This document shows positions 60,505 through 64,000 of a stretch of 64,000 nucleotides of DNA, piece after piece (position 1 is the stretch's first letter; every line of letters starts with the position of its first letter). Below the pieces are notes generated by a model. The model had not been told where the DNA came from, did not search any database, and saw only the letters and a program-made list of their open reading frames with translations. Location: positions 930,001 to 994,000 of the forward strand of contig CBDAQP010000001.1 of assembly GCA_965199245.1 (NCBI GenBank), given 5' to 3'. Both the position numbers and the translations under genes were made by a program. Source of the stretch: Carbonatibacter sp965199245. Its GTDB lineage: Bacteria; Pseudomonadota; Alphaproteobacteria; Kiloniellales; Kiloniellaceae.

Positions 60505-62517
60505 GTGTACCGGCTTTCTTGTCGGCCTGACGGCTGGCGCGTTTTTGCCCTCCTGTGCCTTGTCGGGGCGATTTTTTTGGTGATTGTGCCCCAGCTCTGG
60601 ATTGTGGTCAGTGCCTTTTATCGTGAAGGTGGCTCTTTTACGATCCGGATTCGCGGGGGTGATCTATCCGTCGTGCGCGAAAGCACGACCGACTTTGTTG
60701 TGGACAGGGAAGACCCTGATCTGATTATCCTGTCGCGCGGGGATGCGGTGCGCGTGAGCATTGCGCGCCTCTCCCCCGGGGTCAGCCGCATCACAGCATC
60801 AGAACCCCTTGATCTCATCAGGACAGCAGCCGGAACAAGGCTTGAAGCCAAAAGCAAAAATATTGACCTTCGCATTGAACAAACCGTTGCCCTGAACCTC
60901 TTCGCAACTGCTGTCCCCCCCGCCTTTGCGGCCAGCCAGGACGGTCAAAGCCTGCTCATCCGCCATACCCAAAAAGGCTTTTTACAGGTTCACGACCGCG
61001 CAAAGCAGTTCAGCCTGCAAAATTTTCGTGATTTTATCAGTCGCGAAACCTCTTTGCAGGCTCTGTGGAACAGCGTGATTGTCACGGTGTTGTCCACGGT
61101 TTTTGTCGGGGTGATTGCTGTTCCCCTGGCATGGCTTGTTGCGCGATACCAGTTTCGGGGCCGCTCAGCCCTTATTGCCCTCATCACAATGGCTTCCGTT
61201 TCGCCGCCCTTTCTGGGGGCCTATGTCTGGCGTCTGTTGCTGGGGGCCAATGGCCTTGTGACGCAGGCGTTGGGGGGGGAGTGGTCGATTGTTGGTTTGC
61301 ATGGCGTGATTTGGGTGATTGTCTGGCTGTTGTACCCGTTGGTTTTCCTGATGAGTCTGGAAAGTTTTTGCGCTGTAGATCCGGCTTTGCGCGAATCTGC
61401 GCTCAGCCTTGGCGCGTCGCGGCGCAAATCCTTCTGGACGATAGAGGTTCCCAGTTGTTTACCCGGTGTTCTCACAGGTCTTTATATGGCGGCAATGGCG
61501 GCCTTTTCGGATTTTGGAACGCCCTACATTATCTCGCTTGATCTCGTGATCCTGCCCAAGCTGATCTATACTGAATTTCTCAATGAAACCGGGGGCAAAA
61601 CCTCTGTGGCCGCGACGGGGGCTGTTTTAATGCTGGTGATTGCAACCGCCTTTCTGGCAATGCAACGTCTGATTTTGTCAGGACGCAGCTTTGCATCGAT
61701 AAGCGCACGCAGGCAGGTTCTAGGCAAGCCCTCACCTGCGCTGCAGGGAGGCATATACCTGTTTGGCGGAACTGTGATCGCACTGGCCTTCACGCCGCAT
61801 CTTGTTGTGATTATCACCTCTTTTCTGGAATGGCGGGCCGGAACAGTGAGCGCGAGTCCAACCTGGGCCAACTATCAAACACTGTTTAGCCATCAACTGG
61901 GGGCTGTGTGGGTGAGCCTGTCCACCGCAGGGGCGGCGACTGTTTTGTGTCTGTTTTTCGGGATGACCCTGTCCTATGTCATTGTCCGTCGCAATGACGC
62001 GGTGATTGCGCCCTTGCTCAATGGTATTGTAATGACCCCCTATATTATCCCCGGAACGGTGTTTGCTATCGGTTTTATTTTTGCCTTTAATCAAGACCCG
62101 CTGGTCTTGACGGGAACCTGGTTTATCCTGACCCTCAGCTACTTTGTGCGCTTGCTTCCCTTTGCCCTCAAAACCAGCGAGGCCGCCCTGTATCAGGTTC
62201 ATCCTGCACTGGAAGAGGCTGCCCTGAGTTTGGGCGCACGCCGGTTCCAGGTTTTTACAGGGATTGTTGCGCCTTTGGTGTTCAGTGGCACACTGACGGG
62301 AATGATTCTGGTCTTCCTCCACGGGGTCAATGAATTAAGTTCAACAATTTTGCTCTATCGCCCCCCCTGGACGCCGATGGCGGCGGTGATTTTTCAAAAT
62401 ACCATTTCACCGGGGGCGAATTTTGGTTACGCCGCTGCCATGGCTGTCTTGATGATGGTGATTCTTTACCTTCCCCTCGCTCTCATCATACGCAGAACAA
62501 AAGGCAGTGCATCATGA
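60505..62517 (+). CDS. ABC transporter permease, fused two-domain (FbpB type)
   Basis: A 670-residue inner-membrane permease with two BPD-type halves. EAA loops are ALRESALSLGASRRKSFWTIEVPSCLPGV (near 295) and ALEEAALSLGARRFQVFTGIVAPLVFSG (near 570). Between the first helix and the first permease domain lies an insertion of about 130 hydrophilic residues (about 40-170), probably periplasmic. It makes the protein longer than the usual 500-550. The start follows the binding-protein gene by 11 bp. Confidence 0.88.
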   Translation: MYRLSCRPDGWRVFALLCLVGAIFLVIVPQLWIVVSAFYREGGSFTIRIRGGDLSVVRESTTDFVVDREDPDLIILSRGDAVRVSIARLSPGVSRITASEPLDLIRTAAGTRLEAKSKNIDLRIEQTVALNLFATAVPPAFAASQDGQSLLIRHTQKGFLQVHDRAKQFSLQNFRDFISRETSLQALWNSVIVTVLSTVFVGVIAVPLAWLVARYQFRGRSALIALITMASVSPPFLGAYVWRLLLGANGLVTQALGGEWSIVGLHGVIWVIVWLLYPLVFLMSLESFCAVDPALRESALSLGASRRKSFWTIEVPSCLPGVLTGLYMAAMAAFSDFGTPYIISLDLVILPKLIYTEFLNETGGKTSVAATGAVLMLVIATAFLAMQRLILSGRSFASISARRQVLGKPSPALQGGIYLFGGTVIALAFTPHLVVIITSFLEWRAGTVSASPTWANYQTLFSHQLGAVWVSLSTAGAATVLCLFFGMTLSYVIVRRNDAVIAPLLNGIVMTPYIIPGTVFAIGFIFAFNQDPLVLTGTWFILTLSYFVRLLPFALKTSEAALYQVHPALEEAALSLGARRFQVFTGIVAPLVFSGTLTGMILVFLHGVNELSSTILLYRPPWTPMAAVIFQNTISPGANFGYAAAMAVLMMVILYLPLALIIRRTKGSAS

Positions 62518-63578
62518 CAGGGCTGGCAGTCGAGATTGAGGACATCACCATAACCTTTGGTCAGATGACTGTCCTTCACCCCACGCGGCTGTGCGTCCAA
62601 CCGAAAGAATTCCTGACCTTGTTGGGACCATCTGGCTGTGGAAAAACGACTCTTCTGCGCTGTCTGGCGGGCTTTATCAAACCGGATCAGGGACGGATCC
62701 TGTTTGATGGGCGCGATGTGAGCCAGCTTGAACCCTGGGAGCGGGGGATCGGCTTTGTTTTTCAAAACTACGCACTCTGGCCACACAAGAAAATTGCCGC
62801 CAATGTCGCCTATGGCCTCGAAATGCGCAAAGAACCCCGGGACACGATTGCGCGCAAGGTCAAAAAAATTCTGGCTCTGGTCGAATTGAGCGAGGTCGCA
62901 AACAGCTATCCCGGTGAACTCTCCGGGGGGATGCAACAACGCGCGGCCCTCGCCCGCGCCCTGATTATTGACCCCCCGCTTTTGCTGTTTGATGAACCTT
63001 TGTCCAATCTTGATGCCAAACTGCGCGTCAAGCTCCGGCGTGAGATCAGGGCCCTGCAACAGCGACTGGGTCTGACGGTTCTTTATGTCACGCACGACCA
63101 GGAAGAAGCCCTTGATATTTCGGACCGGATCGCCGTGATGCGCGGTGGGCGCATTCTTCAGGTTGGTTCGCCGCGTCAAATCTATCAGGATCCAACCCAG
63201 GCCGATGTTGCCGATTTTGTAGGCAAGGCCAGCTTTTTACGCGGGCAAGCGGTCAGCGCAGAGTCGTTCAAACTCACAGAGGGAAAAGAGATACAGGTTT
63301 CCATGGTGGCAGAAACGACTCTGGACAATGGTGTTGCCCTTTTTGCGCGCCCCGAAGACATTCAGATTGTGCCTCGCGGGACGGGAACCCTGGATGGCAC
63401 GGTGATTGAACTGTCCTATCTTGGCAATCTGACCCGTTATTGTGTGGCGATGGGTGAACAGAACCTGTTGGTTGAAACACGCGAACAGATCGCATTGGGC
63501 CAGAGGGTTGGGCTTTCCCTGCCACGGATGCGGCTTTTTGATACTCTCCCCCAGAACACACCCCCCCAAAAAAACTGA
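62514..63578 (+). CDS. ABC transporter ATP-binding protein (FbpC/PotA type)
   Basis: ATPase subunit of the importer, 354 residues. Walker A is LLGPSGCGKTTLLRCLAGF, the signature is LSGGMQQRAALARALI, Walker B is LLLFDEPLSNLDAKLR and the switch His is in YVTHDQEEAL. A C-terminal TOBE domain (ALFARPEDIQIVP onward) ends the protein. The ATG overlaps the permease stop (ATGA). Confidence 0.93.
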   Translation: MTGLAVEIEDITITFGQMTVLHPTRLCVQPKEFLTLLGPSGCGKTTLLRCLAGFIKPDQGRILFDGRDVSQLEPWERGIGFVFQNYALWPHKKIAANVAYGLEMRKEPRDTIARKVKKILALVELSEVANSYPGELSGGMQQRAALARALIIDPPLLLFDEPLSNLDAKLRVKLRREIRALQQRLGLTVLYVTHDQEEALDISDRIAVMRGGRILQVGSPRQIYQDPTQADVADFVGKASFLRGQAVSAESFKLTEGKEIQVSMVAETTLDNGVALFARPEDIQIVPRGTGTLDGTVIELSYLGNLTRYCVAMGEQNLLVETREQIALGQRVGLSLPRMRLFDTLPQNTPPQKN

Positions 63579-63588
63579 GGAACACCCA

Positions 63589-64000
63589 ATGACTCCCTGT
63601 GATTATATTCCCGTTATGTCCTCTGTTGCCAGGGCGGCGGGGGACATGGCCCTGTCTGCTTTGACACGGCAGGGGACTATGGAGGTCACCTTCAAGGGTC
63701 AAGCTGACCTGTTGTGTGAGGCCGATGAAAAAACGGAAATTCTCATACGCGACCGCCTGACTCAGGCCCATCCGGATATTGCCTTCGTCGGGGAGGAAAC
63801 GGGACGGCATGGCCCGTGTGAGACGTCCTTGTTCTGGGCTGTTGATCCTATCGATGGCACGACCAATTTTCTATCAGGCTTGCCCTTTGTTGTGTCTCTC
63901 GCCCTCGTGGAGGGACAGACACCTCTCGCAGGGGTGATCTACGCCCCCTTGAGCGGCGAACTATTTACCGGAGCCACTGGCGCAGGGGCGCAATTAAACG
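63589..64000 (+). CDS. Inositol-monophosphatase-family phosphatase, 3' truncated by the window
   Basis: The first 137 residues of a Mg-dependent IMPase-fold phosphatase. Motif 1 is FVGEETGR and motif 2 is WAVDPIDGTTNFLSGLPFVV. The family includes inositol monophosphatase, histidinol phosphatase and 3'-phosphoadenosine phosphatase; the N-terminal part does not decide between them. It starts 10 bp after the ABC ATPase gene and is probably part of that operon. No stop occurs before the window end. Confidence 0.88.
   Translation, partial: MTPCDYIPVMSSVARAAGDMALSALTRQGTMEVTFKGQADLLCEADEKTEILIRDRLTQAHPDIAFVGEETGRHGPCETSLFWAVDPIDGTTNFLSGLPFVVSLALVEGQTPLAGVIYAPLSGELFTGATGAGAQLN

Overview
The window is a chromosomal segment of a Gram-negative alphaproteobacterium, most likely of the Rhodospirillales type. 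The evidence is the gene content and order: ilvN-ilvC, mreBCD-mrdA-rodA, lnt-corC-ybeY-phoH-miaB, a MucR-family regulator, a Fur-family regulator without zinc CxxC pairs, trpB-trpA-accD-folC, a Tim44-like protein next to MltA, and an AccD without its zinc ribbon. Nearly all of it is housekeeping DNA. Long runs of C or G inside genes are common. No tRNA, rRNA or CRISPR array was seen.

Layout. 1-8325 (+): end of ilvN, ilvC, then the cell-shape operon mreB-mreC-mreD-mrdA-rodA and a CinA-type gene. 8426-10609 (+): a secreted phytase/esterase-like propeller protein behind apparent Pho boxes. 10606-32315 (-): a long minus-strand run with lnt, corC, ybeY, phoH, miaB, an ornithine-lipid pair (olsB-olsA) behind an apparent Pho box, fur, mucR, rimI, tsaB, nfu, usp, a TIGR02186/TauE pair, trpS, murJ, dnaJ, dnaK, gshB, a BON lipoprotein, yraN and rsmI. 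32432-35542 (+): an LpoA-like lipoprotein with a 12-C tract and a SulP transporter.

35543-37344 is the only clearly mobile stretch: a broken IS3-type transposase, tandem IS630 ends, an internally deleted IS630 derivative and a decayed IS630 transposase. 37322-40004 (-): hemW, rdgB, rph. 40335-43232 (+): an unrecognised protein coupled to rfbB-rfbA. 43254-46203 (-): a class II Fic protein and a major porin. 46781-48300 (+): sulfotransferase and yggS. 48308-50228 (-): mltA and a Tim44-like gene. 50390-51424 (+): fxsA, secB. 51580-52818 (-): a ubiH-type hydroxylase. 53534-57847 (+): trpB-trpA-accD-folC. 57844-59357 (-): a DMT exporter and an atypical response regulator. 59543-64000 (+): a periplasmic-binding ABC importer (FbpABC type) and the start of an inositol-monophosphatase-family gene.

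The most interesting signals lie between the genes. (1) A dispersed family of about 170-190 bp inverted-repeat elements has two full copies, one divergent copy and two or more fragments; one copy supplies the sequence just ahead of trpB. (2) Two promoters with Pho-box architecture stand ahead of the phytase-like gene and olsBA, which together suggest a phosphate-starvation response. (3) Short tandem duplications recur, including one that duplicates the mucR start and creates a 7-codon leader ORF. (4) Repeated operator-like motifs lie ahead of the Fic gene. No wholly new multi-gene system is evident.
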